A DNA stretch of 64,000 nucleotides from Pseudeuparius sepicola (lineage: Eukaryota; Arthropoda; Insecta; Coleoptera; Anthribidae). The notes beneath the pieces were generated by a model. The model was not told the DNA's origin and made no database searches. It saw only the letters and a list, made by a program, of their open reading frames with translations. The translations under genes were made by a program, and so were the position numbers. Position 1 is the stretch's first letter, and each line of letters opens with the position of its first letter. The DNA lies in the NCBI GenBank assembly GCA_963920635.1, contig OY987301.1:56922560-56986559 (forward strand), given 5' to 3'. Below, piece by piece: positions 31,201 to 42,499 of the stretch.

Positions 31201-33210
31201 TTTGCCTTTCGATAGTTGTAGGATATAAAGCTTTCAACGTTAATGTGTATCCATATTTTAAAAGTTGGTGTTCTTCTTTTCTGTGCAGTTGTTTTAATGT
31301 ATTAAAAGTTGCTAATCTCATTTCCGTATTTTCAAAATCTGGATATTTCATAGATTGTAATTTTTCATTAAGCCAATTATTTCTAATGTTTTTTAATAAA
31401 TGAACGGTGTCAATTACAAAAAAGAGAGGCCTTGAGGCATTGATAGGATGACGATATTCATTGCATATTTCCGGCGGGTTGGCAAAAAACGACATAGCTT
31501 TCTTATTTAGAGCATTATTATCTGAAGCTACACAGATTACTTCAAATCCAATATTTTCCAATCCTAGGATTACTTTCTTTACGATTGTATGTAAGCCATC
31601 GCCTTTTAGAGTTTTGACCGGTAAAATATGTACTACATCTTTATAGGGAGATAATAAACTTTGAATCATGAAAACATGAGCCGTAGTTGCACACTTTGAT
31701 TCATTATAAGGAGCCCCCACAATATTGCCAGCCTTAAAATCCATAAAGGGTTTTATATGAATTTCATCCAACATAAGTATCACTATTCGATCTCTTTCTT
31801 CCAACATTTTATATTTAGAAGCTATGTAATGGAGAAAATTTGAATCGGTTTGTTCCAAACATGGATCGGTCACCAAACTTGAACAAATATTTTTAATGGT
31901 ACTTGGCGATGGCATCATCAAATTTCCGGAGCTTCTTAGAAATCTATAAGCATGAGGTGAAATAGAAAATAGGATACTACAAAATAATGATGTCTCCCAA
32001 CTATAACGAAAGCGATATTTACTGGAACATTTTAAAAGACCAATCTGTTCTTTCAAGAACATTATAGAATGTTTTTTCTCTGGAAATTTATCTGAAGTGG
32101 ACGATAAAATATTTATTGCTTCATTTAAATTTTTTTCATAGCTCTCATCTTCTGGAAGGTTTAAAAACCAAGAAACATCATCCAACACTTTTTCCAAAAA
32201 ATTTAGATCATTTACAACTAATGGGAAGTGTAGTTTCGACTGGTCCCTACATACTACTTGCGAAATTGAAATATTATCCTTGGTAACAGATAAGCTCAAG
32301 TTGTCAGACAAAAAAACGCTAAATTTTTTTCTCGGCCTGGGTTCTTCTTCGACAAAAAAAAACAAACATAATTGTTTCCCCGTGCTGTTAACCAAGATTT
32401 ATCTAATCCTGTCCCGGAAATTATTTTAGTGTAGGCATCGTCGAGGGATGAAAAAGATTTTGCCAAATTGTAAGCGTGGCTTGTATTCACACTCTCAGCC
32501 AAAGCTTCTTGGAGATTTTTATATTCCAATTTTTGCTTTTTCACTTCAGGCGTTTCTCTACACTTTTCTGGATTGGATAAACCCCTTGCGCCTAAAATTA
32601 CAGTCATGTCATAACTAAAAAATAGGAAATATTAAAAAAATAACCTTTGACCAAACGTGGGTATTTCAAGTTTGCCGATAAAATTTCCCCAGTTGATTCG
32701 ACAGTCTGTGTGGTGATTCTCTCGACATCTTTACTTAAAAAATGTTGTTCACATACCTAGAAATAATAAAGCAAACATATTGGGTCATTATCGCTCAAAA
32801 TATTTAGTAATATAGTTCATGGTTTTACAACACGGATAATAATCCACGAGAGTGAAAGTCACATTTTCAAGGGCTTTTAGTGCATTTTGTTTCTACCGGT
32901 AAAATTTTCGTAAATGAAAATTATTTTCTATTTGCGTGCGATACAACTAAATTCGAATAAATAAAACCATAAAACTTCATGATTTTAAGGTGCTTATGTT
33001 CAATCATGTAAAAGTGTTTTAGTTATAACTATCCAAACAGTGCAAGCTAAAACCACTTACCCTGGAAGACTGTGTAGGAACAAAATCCCTTTTGATGGCC
33101 TTAACCCACTTTTTCCTTAAAATGGGGTCTTCAGGGAAGGAAAAAGCGGACACTTTAGGACCGCCTTTGTAGTTTCCCTTACAGTTGGGAACGGAACACA
33201 TCCACGGCAT
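28239..33210 (-). pseudogene. P-element/THAP9-type transposase, four exons, one frameshift
   Basis: I read exons 33061-33210, 32645-32756, 30768-32591 and 28239-28974 with GT-AG introns, about 940 codons. Exons 1-2 make the DNA-binding THAP zinc finger: C-x4-C in MCSVPNC and the C-x2-H pair in VCEQHF, split by intron 1. Exon 3 holds the RNase-H-like core (VILMLDEIHIKPFM; VICVASDNNALNKK) and DKLEERFGKYR at its end. Exon 4 continues YHSGSQYHVSIRQIFE and has the late block YVAGYASYSI. Four exons and three introns recall the Drosophila P element. The only lesion found is a one-base change in a nine-A run near 32352. Intron 3 is large because a mobile element sits in it. The ends of the P element were not found. 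Confidence 0.87.
29627..30644. mobile_element. Foldback element with long inverted arms, in P transposase intron
   Basis: Ends are CAGGGTGTCCCAGAATATGTG and the inverse with one or two changes, flanked by TA (29625-29626 and 30645-30646). The arms extend roughly 400 bp each, almost to the middle, and no transposase is present. This is a non-autonomous Tc1/mariner-type foldback. It lies wholly inside intron 3 of the P-type transposase. Confidence 0.85.
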
Positions 33211-33483
33211 GATTTTAAACAAGGCCGAAACTATAAACACTACCTAACCTATAAACTAAAATTGAATTTTAATCACTTTATTCTGAACCATTGCTGTTTT
33301 ACCACCTTATTATTAAAAGTCCACGTCCTTTATTACTAGAAAACACAGTCCAAAACAGAATAAACAGAATAAACGTTCTTCAAAACAGGAAAATCGCCAG
33401 ACCAGTAAAAGTAAACAATTACAAAAATCGACCTCCCTGTGATGACGTAGTGACGTTTCCCGACGCCAGCTGGCAGGCCTTTA
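33211..33483. other. Upstream region of P-type transposase
   Basis: Should contain the promoter and left end of the P-type element. I see no TATA box or terminal repeat I can defend. A tandem AGAATAAAC pair occurs near 33357. Confidence 0.3.
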
Positions 33484-33885
33484 TCATTGCGACGGTGCCG
33501 GTAGTATGCCTGGACACGCGGTGGCGGCCTTTTCGTCGTTTGTACGAGAGAGACGGAGCTCCGCACGAAGCTGGGACAGTTCTTCAGCCATCCGCAGCAT
33601 CGTTTCATTGAGGGTGACAACTTGTCCCCGAAGGAATTCATTGTCAGCCTCAAGTTTGCGAATGAGCTCCCTTTGGTCGGGCTGCATCGCTAAAATTAAA
33701 GAAAGGGGGTTAATGGGCTTTGAACAAGCCTCGATCAAATTTTGGAGGGCCTTGGGGGTCGGAAAGAGCGGGGGGGATTTCTCCCCGTCGAAAGAATCCG
33801 ACGAACATTCGTCTAGCGTGGGGGCGGGGGATCGGGACGCCCCTTGGGACGCCTCCGATTCAGACATGGTTGCCTTAGGGGGCAA
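33484..33885 (-). pseudogene. 5' piece of a LINE ORF1
   Basis: A 133-codon frame (internal ATG at 33867 likely the true start) is rich in Ser/Pro, then forms a coiled coil (RELIRKLEADNEFLRGQVVTLNE...AEELSQLRAELR), typical of LINE ORF1 N-termini. GC-rich 5'-UTR-like sequence continues to about 34080. No zinc knuckles follow, so the copy is cut at its 3' side near 33484. It may instead be another coiled-coil gene; no endonuclease or RT accompanies it. Confidence 0.5.
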
Positions 33886-34109
33886 TAGGGGCTAATTTAG
33901 GAGTGAAAATAGTAAAAAGTCGGACCCACGGGGGTGCCCGGGGGTCGACGGAAACTCTGCGGGGCCCAAATGGGCCCTAGAGTACGCTTAGAAGAAATGA
34001 AAAGGGAATAGTGATACCTGTCGTGGTTAGAGATGGCGGTCTTCACTGGAACACGCTGTAGCACAATCCGGACGCGAACGTGACGTGCACTTCACGGCTA
34101 TCGCGGGTC

Positions 34110-34860
34110 TACTTGTGACGTCAAGCAGTTCGTTGGTGGTGGCGCCTCTGGTGGGCGGCAGCATAATGTTTAAACTAATATGGATGGCACATGCATATAA
34201 ACTACAGCACCACGCACCCTTATTTTAGAAAGAGCAACGAGAACGTCCTATCCTTGTCTATCCGTCTTATTAGAGTCTAAAACAGTCTTGATAACGTTAG
34301 AAAAGTGTGTGCTGCATTAAGTAGTTATTTACATTGCGAGATGAGTAAGCGCACATTTTTGGCTGAGCAGAGGAGCTTGTTTAACGCCAAAAAGAGCTTA
34401 CGCATCGAGCAATGTATTACATTTTTCCTGCTACCTTAAATTTAATATTAGGTAGGTAAGTACTTTGAATTTAAATACACTATGAGGTAGATTGTTAGTA
34501 ATAATCTGCATAAAAACCATTGTCCAATTATTATTACCGAAAATGATAATATTATGAAGAGAAAAGATTTCCTTTGTAATGAATAAACTCAAAAACTACT
34601 GGACCGATTCTAAAAATTAATAATAATACAATGCTACATTATCACTGAACATAGGCTATATTGTTAATAGACTTAAATTACGGATATAAATAAATGTTTA
34701 CCCGTGCGAAGCCGGGACAGGCCGCTAGATAATAAAAAAAACTTGTGCTTCGTGTGGGATTGCACGCGGGACCTACGAATTACTAGTCCCGGCTTGTTAA
34801 ATTTGGTCTTTTAGGCGGTTCTTATTTTTGACCTACATCAGAGCCCTTATAACCAAAATG
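34110..34860 (+). repeat. Dispersed repeat, copy A (inverted copy at 58.4-58.9 kb)
   Basis: Runs from GTTCGTTGGTGGTGGCGCC through a TATA-like GCATATAAAC, GAGATGAGTAAGCGCAC, GTAGATTGTTAGTAATAATC and ends in TTATTTTTGACCTACATCAG. The same landmarks appear in reverse order and strand at 58400-58945. The size, TATA box and position suggest an LTR or a promoter-bearing 5' end of a retroelement. About 240 bp of other DNA (34546-34790) interrupts this copy. Confidence 0.75.
34546..34790 (-). mobile_element. Insert resembling an RTE-type LINE/SINE 3' tail
   Basis: Absent from the other copy of the surrounding repeat. On the minus strand it contains CGGCTTCGCACGGGTAAAC and, later, ATCGGTCCAGTAGTTTTTGAG, strings I know from widespread insect RTE-like/SINE tails. 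Exact ends are unclear. Confidence 0.5.
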
Positions 34861-34960
34861 GTTATAGTTGAGCGCCAGAAGCTTCAACTATTTGATGGTT
34901 AAATAAAACATAACATTTTCCTATTTACAATGTATTTACAAGTCGTAGGTAATTCTACGA
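34859..34960 (-). repeat. Fragment of the gypsy LTR 3' end
   Basis: On the minus strand it matches the last about 60-100 bp of the LTR at 49238-51088: GAAGCTTCTGGCGCTCAAC then ATAACCATTTTGGTTATA. It starts exactly at the LTR boundary. A second, mostly deleted copy of the same LTR family. Confidence 0.65.
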
Positions 34961-35014
34961 TGGGCCGGAAGGGACATACAAAATATATTTTTTTCAAACT
35001 TTAAAATTCCGAGA

Positions 35015-35048
35015 TACTAACTCGGAATTTTAAAATTCCGAGTTAGTA
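35015..35048. repeat. 34-bp perfect palindrome
   Basis: TACTAACTCGGAATTTT followed directly by its exact inverse. A partial extra copy of the half-site (TTAAAATTCCGAGA) lies just upstream at 35001. No target duplication is visible. Confidence 0.85.
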
Positions 35049-35951
35049 CCTAACTGATTTTCTTATATGCTCTACATGAATTTATCATTTTAATTTTTAT
35101 TTGTATGCAGTCCTAAAAACTTTATTGATTTTGAGTACCTACCTACTTTATAATTATTTTATTATTAAAAGTTATTAAAAGATTTTAAAATGTATTAAAA
35201 GATTTGTCTGTAAATGTTAAATTACCTACATACTCGGAAGCAATACATTTTCTGTACAAGGTAGGATACACAGACTCACAGTAGAATTTTATGAGGACTT
35301 CAAAAATGGAATAAAATATGGGGTATTGAATTTTAAAACGAATGTAGGTGACGAAGTGATTGGAATATGGAAATATATTAGATAAACTGGACACCATCTA
35401 AAACCTAAGTGTACTAATTTTCGTATCTCCAACTGATATAATTTACAGAACAGAACCAGTGGCCAGACTTTAGATAATTTGAAAGATGATCCAATTATTG
35501 TGGATAATGTTCAAGTAGTATAATTTGAGAGTGACCACCAGAATGATTTGTCGGAAACAGATGTGGTTGACATAGATTCTGGAGATATTATCCTGGATAA
35601 CAGGTACCTACCTACCTTGCCAGAATGTCAGTCGGTGATATATTGGTAATAGGTATGAATTTTAATTTTAGTACTAGTACAACAGCTCCATCTACCACAC
35701 ACGTGTATGACGGAACTCGTTTATTGCAGAAAATAATCACTGGGTATAAATAATTCAAAATAGCTATCCTAAGGGCTATCCCTTCCCAGTTCAGAAATTT
35801 CCTAAAAGTGGCAGTTTTATAACGTAAAAGTAAGAAATTTTTCAGTAGTGACAGCTTCCTAATAATAAATAGACAGGCAACAACAAATAAAAAATCACAA
35901 TTATTGCTATAAAAAACAGCTGATACACGCTTGTCCTAAGTTTTGCCACTA
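35049..35951. other. Mostly non-coding, possible exon remnants
   Basis: Around 35450-35600 an open stretch rich in Asp codons ends in a GT-like donor (ACAG|GTACCT). It could be an upstream exon of the Mutator-like gene fragment at 36.8 kb, but I cannot show it. Otherwise nothing recognised. Confidence 0.3.
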
Positions 35952-35953
35952 TA

Positions 35954-36659
35954 CAGTGTGTCTACGTTAAGGACTTACTACCTTTGTAAATTCTTTATTT
36001 GTTGACCGATTTTGATAAAAAAAATTGTTATAATATAGGTGTTCAAATGCGCGTTCAACAAAGTGGGTAACTTTATTTTTGTCCTGTAACCATGGCAAAC
36101 TAAGATCACTTTCATTCGCTTAAATTTCAAAAAGTACCATTAGGGATTTTTTAGAAAAAATCTGACTACAGATTCTTATTTAGGATCACTCAAAACCTAT
36201 CTGTCTAAATTTTTTTTTTCATAATATTTAATTGATATTATTAAAATGTAACTTTTTTACAACTTTTTCATTAGGAACTTTATAAAGAATTTAAGTATTG
36301 ATTATTGTTTTAACGTTAAAAACAATAATAAATTCCCACAATAAAAAATAACATTTTTTTCTAATTTTAGAATAATGAAAATTGGTATAGATAGGTTTTA
36401 AGTGATCCTAAACAAGAATCGACAGTCAGCTTTTCTCTAAAAAAATCCCTAACAGTACTTTTTGAAAATTTACCTCAGACAAGTGGTCATAGTTGGCCAT
36501 GATTATACCTACCCCAAGAATAAAGTTTGCTACTCATTGAATGCGCATATTATTAAATAGGTAGGTACCTACCTAACAGAAAAAAAATTCAAAATGGATC
36601 AACAAATAATAAAGATTTTAGAAGGGTGCTAATGGTAACTCCTTAACTTGGACACACTG
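35954..36659. mobile_element. 706-bp foldback MITE
   Basis: Ends CAGTGTGTCTACGTTAAGGA and the inverse of CCTTAACTTGGACACACTG, each flanked by TA (35952-35953, 36660-36661). Long inverted arms share GGGATTTTTT and GTAGTCAGATTCTT-like blocks. No ORF. Confidence 0.85.
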
Positions 36660-36839
36660 TATAGAGACAAAAATTGTCCTTTTTTCTCAATATATTATTA
36701 GAAAAAAATTCGTTTGTTTTTCAGTTCTCTTCATTTTTCGAAGTTTTGGGACATTTTTAATAAATAACAAAAACAACATTTTACCTATAATACAGTTCGA
36801 AATTGTCGATGTTAGGTGGACTTCATTTACTTCTGTATT

Positions 36840-37425
36840 TTAGAGTTATGAGCCATGAGCTTACTGTGGAAAAGATCATGCCAGAAAAATCTGAGCATCT
36901 ACAAGGACACAGAATTGTAGATTTGGGATTTGTGTTGGATTGGGCTCTGACTCTTCAGGTGGAGCACAACAAAATATGTACACTTGGAAAACTAGACGTG
37001 ATTAGTGAAGTACGATCGGGCTTATCATCATTAATCACATTTCAATGTGATATGTGTGAAAAGAAATTTGAAAAGTGTACCGAGAATCATGAGTTGCCCA
37101 AATCCAAAATCAACTACGGCACCGTTTGGGGCAGGTACCCTTTCCAGTGGTAGTGCATACGCCCATGTAAAAGGTATAATGGGTATACCATGTATGTTGT
37201 ATCGGCTATTCTACAAAATAGAAATTGAACTTGGTGACCAATGGAAAGACAATTTGTGGAAGTCAATGGAAGAAGCAGGAGAACAAGAAAGATGACTTGC
37301 AATAAGGAGTGGCCAAATCGATTGAGATGACGTACCATGGACCACTGTCTATGTAGATGGTGGCTGGAGCCATCGATCCTATGGGCATAGTTATAACGCT
37401 TCGTCTGGAGTGGTAAGGAAGATAT
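36840..37425 (+). pseudogene. Fragment of a Mutator-like transposase-domain gene
   Basis: Reads GHRIVDLGFVLDWALTLQ, EHNKICTLGKLDVISE, GLSSLITFQCDMC, then, after a frame change, a tGSaYAHVKGIMGIPCM-type block, and finally in another frame VYVDGGWSHRSYGHSYNASSGV before a GTAAGG donor. This block order matches the 'Mutator-like transposase domain' proteins common in insects (I believe PF20700). Two frame changes and the lack of downstream parts make it a relic. It lies directly upstream of, but is unrelated to, the MULE at 37709. Confidence 0.7.
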
Positions 37426-37708
37426 ATTTTTAGAATTAGAAACACAGTAAAATGCTTAGAAATACATCAAAGTGTGGTTTAAACTGGATGTCCTACTAGA
37501 ATTAATCTACTCTACTCTAAAATTTACCTTTTATTTATTTCGACAAATTAGACAACTTTAAGTTTTTTGTCATTTCAGTTATTACGCCCTGTATTTTGAC
37601 TAATAGCATATAATAGAAGTAAAAGTTCCTTTTGACGTGGAATCCAGATCGAATTTCATTTCTGTTTACTTGGAATAGATGTAGCTAGTACCACTAATTC
37701 TAAAAAAG

Positions 37709-39215
37709 GCTTCTAGGAAAATAACCCCCCGGACATATGGTGAATGGCATTGTGTCATTTGAGGGCGAAAGAAGAAGAAATAAGAAAGGGTGCAAAGCTA
37801 AAATTAAAGTCCGTGGTGAGGACGTACAAACAATCATACCCATGCACCAGATCCAGCTCAAAAAGAAGTCTGCAAAGTAGTGGCACAAATGAAGAGACTT
37901 GCAGAAGAATCCGAAGAATCACCTCAACAGATCACTACACAATCTCTGGCGACTGTTAGTGAAGACGCAAGAGCGAAGTTGCCAACAGTCCACCATTTAC
38001 GCCGTAATGTGAGAAGGCAAAGACAAGCGGTAAATAATCCAATACCGGCTCCTTCGATATTTCGGACCGCTACAGAATTACTCAAGATGGACAAGATTTT
38101 CTTCTGTTTGATTCCGGCGCAGACGATACCGACAGGATGTTAATTTTCGGAACAAATGATAGTCTCCGACTTCTAGAAACGACTCCACATTGGTTTATGG
38201 ATGGAACATTCAAAACAGCCCCTGCCAGTTTCTTCCAATTGTATGTTATTCATGGATTAGTTAATGGACGGACCATTCCGTGCGTGTACGCGTTGCTCCA
38301 AAATAAGACACAACAGACTTATGCCAAGTTGTTTGAGACAATAATGACGCTGAATGCCAATTTGAAGCCCACAAGCATCATGGTTGATTTTGAATTGGCG
38401 GGTATAAACAGTTTGGAACGAAGCTTCCCAAGCAGTGAAATCAAAGGATGCTTCTTTCATTTAAGCCAAAACATATTCAGAAAAATTCAGGAGAACGGGT
38501 TACAGCAACGAATGGTCCCAGCAGTTGCATTTGTACCAGTGAATGAAGTTAATAATGCTTTTGAGAAAGTGTGCGAAATATTACCACCAGAAAGCTTGCC
38601 AGTAGCTGATTATTTTGAAGATACCTACATTGGACGGCCACAACGGTATGGTAGACGACAACCAATATTTGATAAACACATGTGGAATATGTATGAGCGC
38701 TCCGAGAACGAATTTCCAAAAACTAACAACTCAGTGGAAGGATGGCACAGAAGTTTCCAATCAAATGTCGGTGGTTGTCATCCCACAATTTATAAATTCA
38801 TTTCGTTTCTACAGAGGGAACAAGAAATACAAGTCTATTGCACTCAAGCCTTAGCGGGGCATCCACCTCAACAACAAAGAAAAAAATATGCCTATTTAAA
38901 TGAGCGAATTCTTAATATTGTACATAGCTATCGTCAAAGAGATATATTGGATTATATACGTGGAATAGCTCACAGCCTTTCTTTATAATTAAGTTTATGT
39001 ATATGCGTAATAAATGATTTTTAGTTATTGTAAATAATTAATAATTGTGTTATCATATTTCGGCTTTTCTCTGTACCTATTTGACACTGGGATAGGCAAG
39101 GGCAAGGGGGGTAAATATCCGGGGGGTATTTACCAAGGGAGGTAAATGTCCGGGGGTGGTTTTCCTGAGGTATAAGTAAGGGGGTGATTGCCCGGGGGGT
39201 TATTCTCCTGTTACC
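37709..39215 (+). mobile_element. MULE with 9-bp target duplication
   Basis: CTAAAAAAG flanks both sides (37700-37708 and 39216-39224), the 9-bp duplication expected for Mutator/MULE transposons. The ends are inverted: AGGAAAATAACCCCCCGG at 37714 and AGGAGAATAACCCCCCGGGC on the other strand at the right. At 1507 bp it is small. The right subterminal part (39085-39215) is G-rich with GGGGGTAAAT/TCCGGGG repeats. Confidence 0.88.
37745..38988 (+). pseudogene. MULE transposase (FLYWCH remnant, DDE domain), frameshifted
   Basis: A KGCKAKIKVRGEDVQ-like end of a FLYWCH finger near 37790, then a linker frame (37880-38143) with LPTVHHLRRNVRRQRQA, then the MULE DDE domain in 38137-38988: PHWFMDGTFKTAPASFFQLY (first Asp), SIMVDFELAGINSLE (second Asp), GCFFHLSQN, and NNSVEGWHRSFQ near the end. 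At least one frameshift separates linker and catalytic parts (about 38135) and the finger is incomplete. The catalytic frame itself is open for 283 codons. Confidence 0.85.
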
Positions 39216-39224
39216 CTAAAAAAG

Positions 39225-40124
39225 ATGTAGTAATAGGGGCGTCCATTTATCAATATAGACTTCTCATAGGTACCCAAGAACCTCCGTAGATATAGGTACT
39301 CCATAAAATATTGTACAATATTAGAATAATAATATATAATAATAACATAATAATGTAAACCAATAAAAAGTAAAAAACTTGTAATAGAACGCTCGCACTT
39401 TATCGGGTTACCGAGTATACATTCTTGCAATTGACGCCCGGGGCCCCGTGCAAGATACCGCGCTGAAACCGCGGCAGGCTTATAAACGCCTACGCGGATT
39501 TTTTTTGCGATGCCACTGTCACTTGTCACAGCACCCCTACAAGTTTTTTCTATACTCCCCTACCTGTTAGGTCAGATTGAATTGAATATTCATCTACGTT
39601 TCAGTCGCAGCAAATATACTAAGAGAATTCCAGGCCACCACTTACATGTACCTAAATCTCCATAAGGCCAAAAAGCTGCATTTTGACACGTGGTGTGGAA
39701 GATTTTCTCAAAGTATGTTATTTTAAAACGACAGGTGAAAGTATGTCACTGCTGTTTCTGGGCAACGAATTTCTAGACCCCCTTAATGCCGCCTTTCGAC
39801 GAGAGCGTGAATAGACTTGCGTTGAACTTGTTAGGACCTGTTTGAGAATTTGTAAGAAATCCTCCACCGCGTTTCTAGACCAAATAAAAGTAAAATATAG
39901 GGTACATAGTGCTATCATTGTGCTTGGCATTCGTAAAATTCAATATTTTACGGGATTTAAGTTAGTTTTAATTATTATAAAGTACTGTGGACTATAAAAT
40001 AAAGTGAAGATTACATTGGAAAACTTTAGTTTGTAAGGAAGAAGCATTTTATAAGAAGATTATATTAAAAATCAGTATTCTGAAAGGTGTCATCAAAAAT
40101 TTCGCAGAAGTTTACCTTTAAAAG
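39225..40124. other. Non-coding; probable 5' region of a LINE
   Basis: No gene recognised. Because a LINE ORF1 begins at 40125, the last several hundred bases may be its 5' UTR. Confidence 0.35.
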
Positions 40125-40193
40125 ATGCCTTCACCGAAAAAAACCAGAAATAGGAAAAAGGAAGGTGATGGAGAAGATGCAGCTTTTGACTGT
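40125..40193 (+). pseudogene. LINE ORF1 start, cut by the gypsy insertion
   Basis: ATG followed by 22 codons of a basic, charged start (MPSPKKTRNRKKEGDGEDA). It is cut by the LTR at 40194. The same frame resumes after the right LTR and target duplication at 51093 for 16 more codons, so the two pieces were one gene. Confidence 0.7.
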
Positions 40194-42265
40194 TGTAACG
40201 AAAATTTTATCTAATTTCCGTTACAGCGTTTAAATGCATTATTTAATTCTTATTAATTCATCACACCCCGTATACACCTACCGATTTTTTAAAAAAATGT
40301 TGCCCTGCTATCTGCAACCACCTATACAAGCGGACGCATAACAAGTTGCCTACCTTGTTGTTACCAAACAAATTGTTTATTAAAGGGTACGTGCGGTTGC
40401 AAAAATGTTTAAATTTTATTAGTCGATTGAAGGTATGTATTACTAAAACAATTACATTGTTGTAATCACGGTCTGACCTTAATTATAGAGACAATATTCA
40501 CTTTATTCACTTTACGATTGACTCGCGCGCCACGGTTGTTCCGTGTACTAATGTCACTCTTTGTTTTCGACGTTTCTACTGGTCGGATATCAGTGCTAGA
40601 ATTTGGCAGAATTGACAGTTGATACTGTCGCCTGTTTGTCTCGACGTATTTTAAATTTTTTATCAATAAGTTTCACTTTTAAAACCTTCCAAAGTGTTCT
40701 GGAAAGAAAACGGAAGTCATCCGTCGTCCATATTTCAAAAAAAATTATAAATAGACCCGGCGAGAAGAATCGGGCGGCTTCCCATTTTACCACTTGTCAG
40801 GTGTGCATCACGTGAGGTTAAGTTCCGAATTATTCATTAGAATTTTCCGCTAAGAAATCTATTTTCGGAATTTAATACTCATCTTTGCGAGCAGCTTAAG
40901 TGGTTTGGTGTATCGTGTATTTTTGGGTATACTGTGCTAATAAGTTTTCTGTTTTTTTTTTTTCATGTGTGATCACCACGTTTCTACGAACCTCGTGGAC
41001 AAGTCGTGGCGGTTTTTTTTTCCACATATATCAGGTTCAATCAGCGACCAACAGCGTGAGGACCACAGGGAGTTACAGAAGGCAGTATTCCGGGTGAGTT
41101 AGCTACTTAGATTACTGATTTTATCTGTATCCGACACTTGTCGACTTCGCTGTAGCCATCTCATTCGGAATCTGTTTCCCTTGTTCTGTGGACTTCACGT
41201 GATAGGTCGTAGCCAACTTTTGGTTATTTAAATTATATTAGGTTTATATTAGGTCACGTTTTTGCACAGAATCACTCTATGCCCCACACTTAAGTTGTTC
41301 GACGTGGTGTAGACTTCACGACACGTTTTCTTATTTTACATAGCTTACAGGGCTATTGTTTTTGGTATTTTGCCAAGGGGTGAAATTGGGAAAGTCGCTA
41401 GAACTGTTGTATTTTATTAATGTTACCTTTTATTTTGTAAATATTGTATAGTAAATTTATAAGTCAAGTGTAGTCGAGATAATTGATCGTTTTGTATAGT
41501 CATTTTTAATCTATTTCACAGCCAATTTCAAGGTTCTATAATTCAAAGTTACATGCTTTAATCTATCTTGGGGTTGTTAATTAAGGTTTGCCACATGTAA
41601 CTGCAAAATCTGTACAGATTCAATTCTTTTTTTTACCCCTTTTTACGTAATAAATTTAACTAGTAATTGTAAAAGCGTCGAAACATCGACTGCTGGTTTT
41701 CGGAGACTGTTCGTTGTGTTTTCTGTTACATGCACTCCGGTACGTGAGCGAAGCACGTAAGTGAGACAGGGACGGACTGAGTACCAGCACACCAACGTTA
41801 CAACCGGCTAAGAGTAGTCAGCACACCTTCCAGCACCAGCTCGGACATCCCACGACCCGCTCGAGTCTCGACGCATAGCCGAGGTCCTAATCCACGAACA
41901 AGGACCTTGGAGCGAAGGTGGCCTCTACTCAGCGTTAATTTGAGAAGGCTTTAAGGTACTCTGTAGAACTGTCGTCCAAATTTTCGAAGTGCTCGTAAAC
42001 AAGACTTTAAATGCTCACGTGAACCTGTCGTGCTACTTGTGTTTTGCTTTTAAGCTCACGAACATCTCCAATGTTCTATTGTAAACTTTAACCTTTTCCA
42101 AGTTTTTTTAACAAATTATAAATTGTACGTATCAAATTTAACTACTCAGTTTACCTACTGTACTTTGTGTGAACCACTAAATGTACAATTCCAAATTGTA
42201 AATATATTGTAATTAGAAAAAATGGTTCAAGCTTCTGGCGCTCAAACATAACCATTTTGGTTATA
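40194..42265 (+). repeat. 5' LTR (2072 bp)
   Basis: Matches the 3' LTR over nearly all its length. It contains about 245 bp (about 41587-41820) that the 3' LTR lacks, and lacks 24 bp near its end that the 3' LTR has. A stretch with TTGGCGTGACCCAACTTGG follows within a few bases of its end, where the primer-binding site should lie. Confidence 0.92.
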
Positions 42266-42499
42266 CATTTTTGGCGTGACCCAACTTGGGGCCTTGAGGT
42301 TAATTTTTTGTCGAAGCTTGCTCTATTGTGGTTAAATAAAGTTAAAGTAACTTTGACTTTTTGAACTTTGAAAATTTGGACTTTTTTTTGTCGATTCAAT
42401 TATCTTGCCTAAAATATTTGCTCGAATATTTGTTGTCGTCAATTCTGCCCAATTTTTGTCGTTTGATTTTTTTTTTGGAGATTTGGTAATTTTTTAATA

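Noticed and set aside
33211..33483. CATTGAGTAAAGG as the end of the P-type element in this window
   Set aside because: The string was not found on either side of the P-type transposase gene, so a direct link between that gene and the two palindromes is unsupported.
40466..40815. Open frames in both LTRs (also 49510-49859)
   Set aside because: They lie inside LTR control sequence, overlap on both strands, and resemble no protein; conservation between the two sites is only because LTRs are duplicates.
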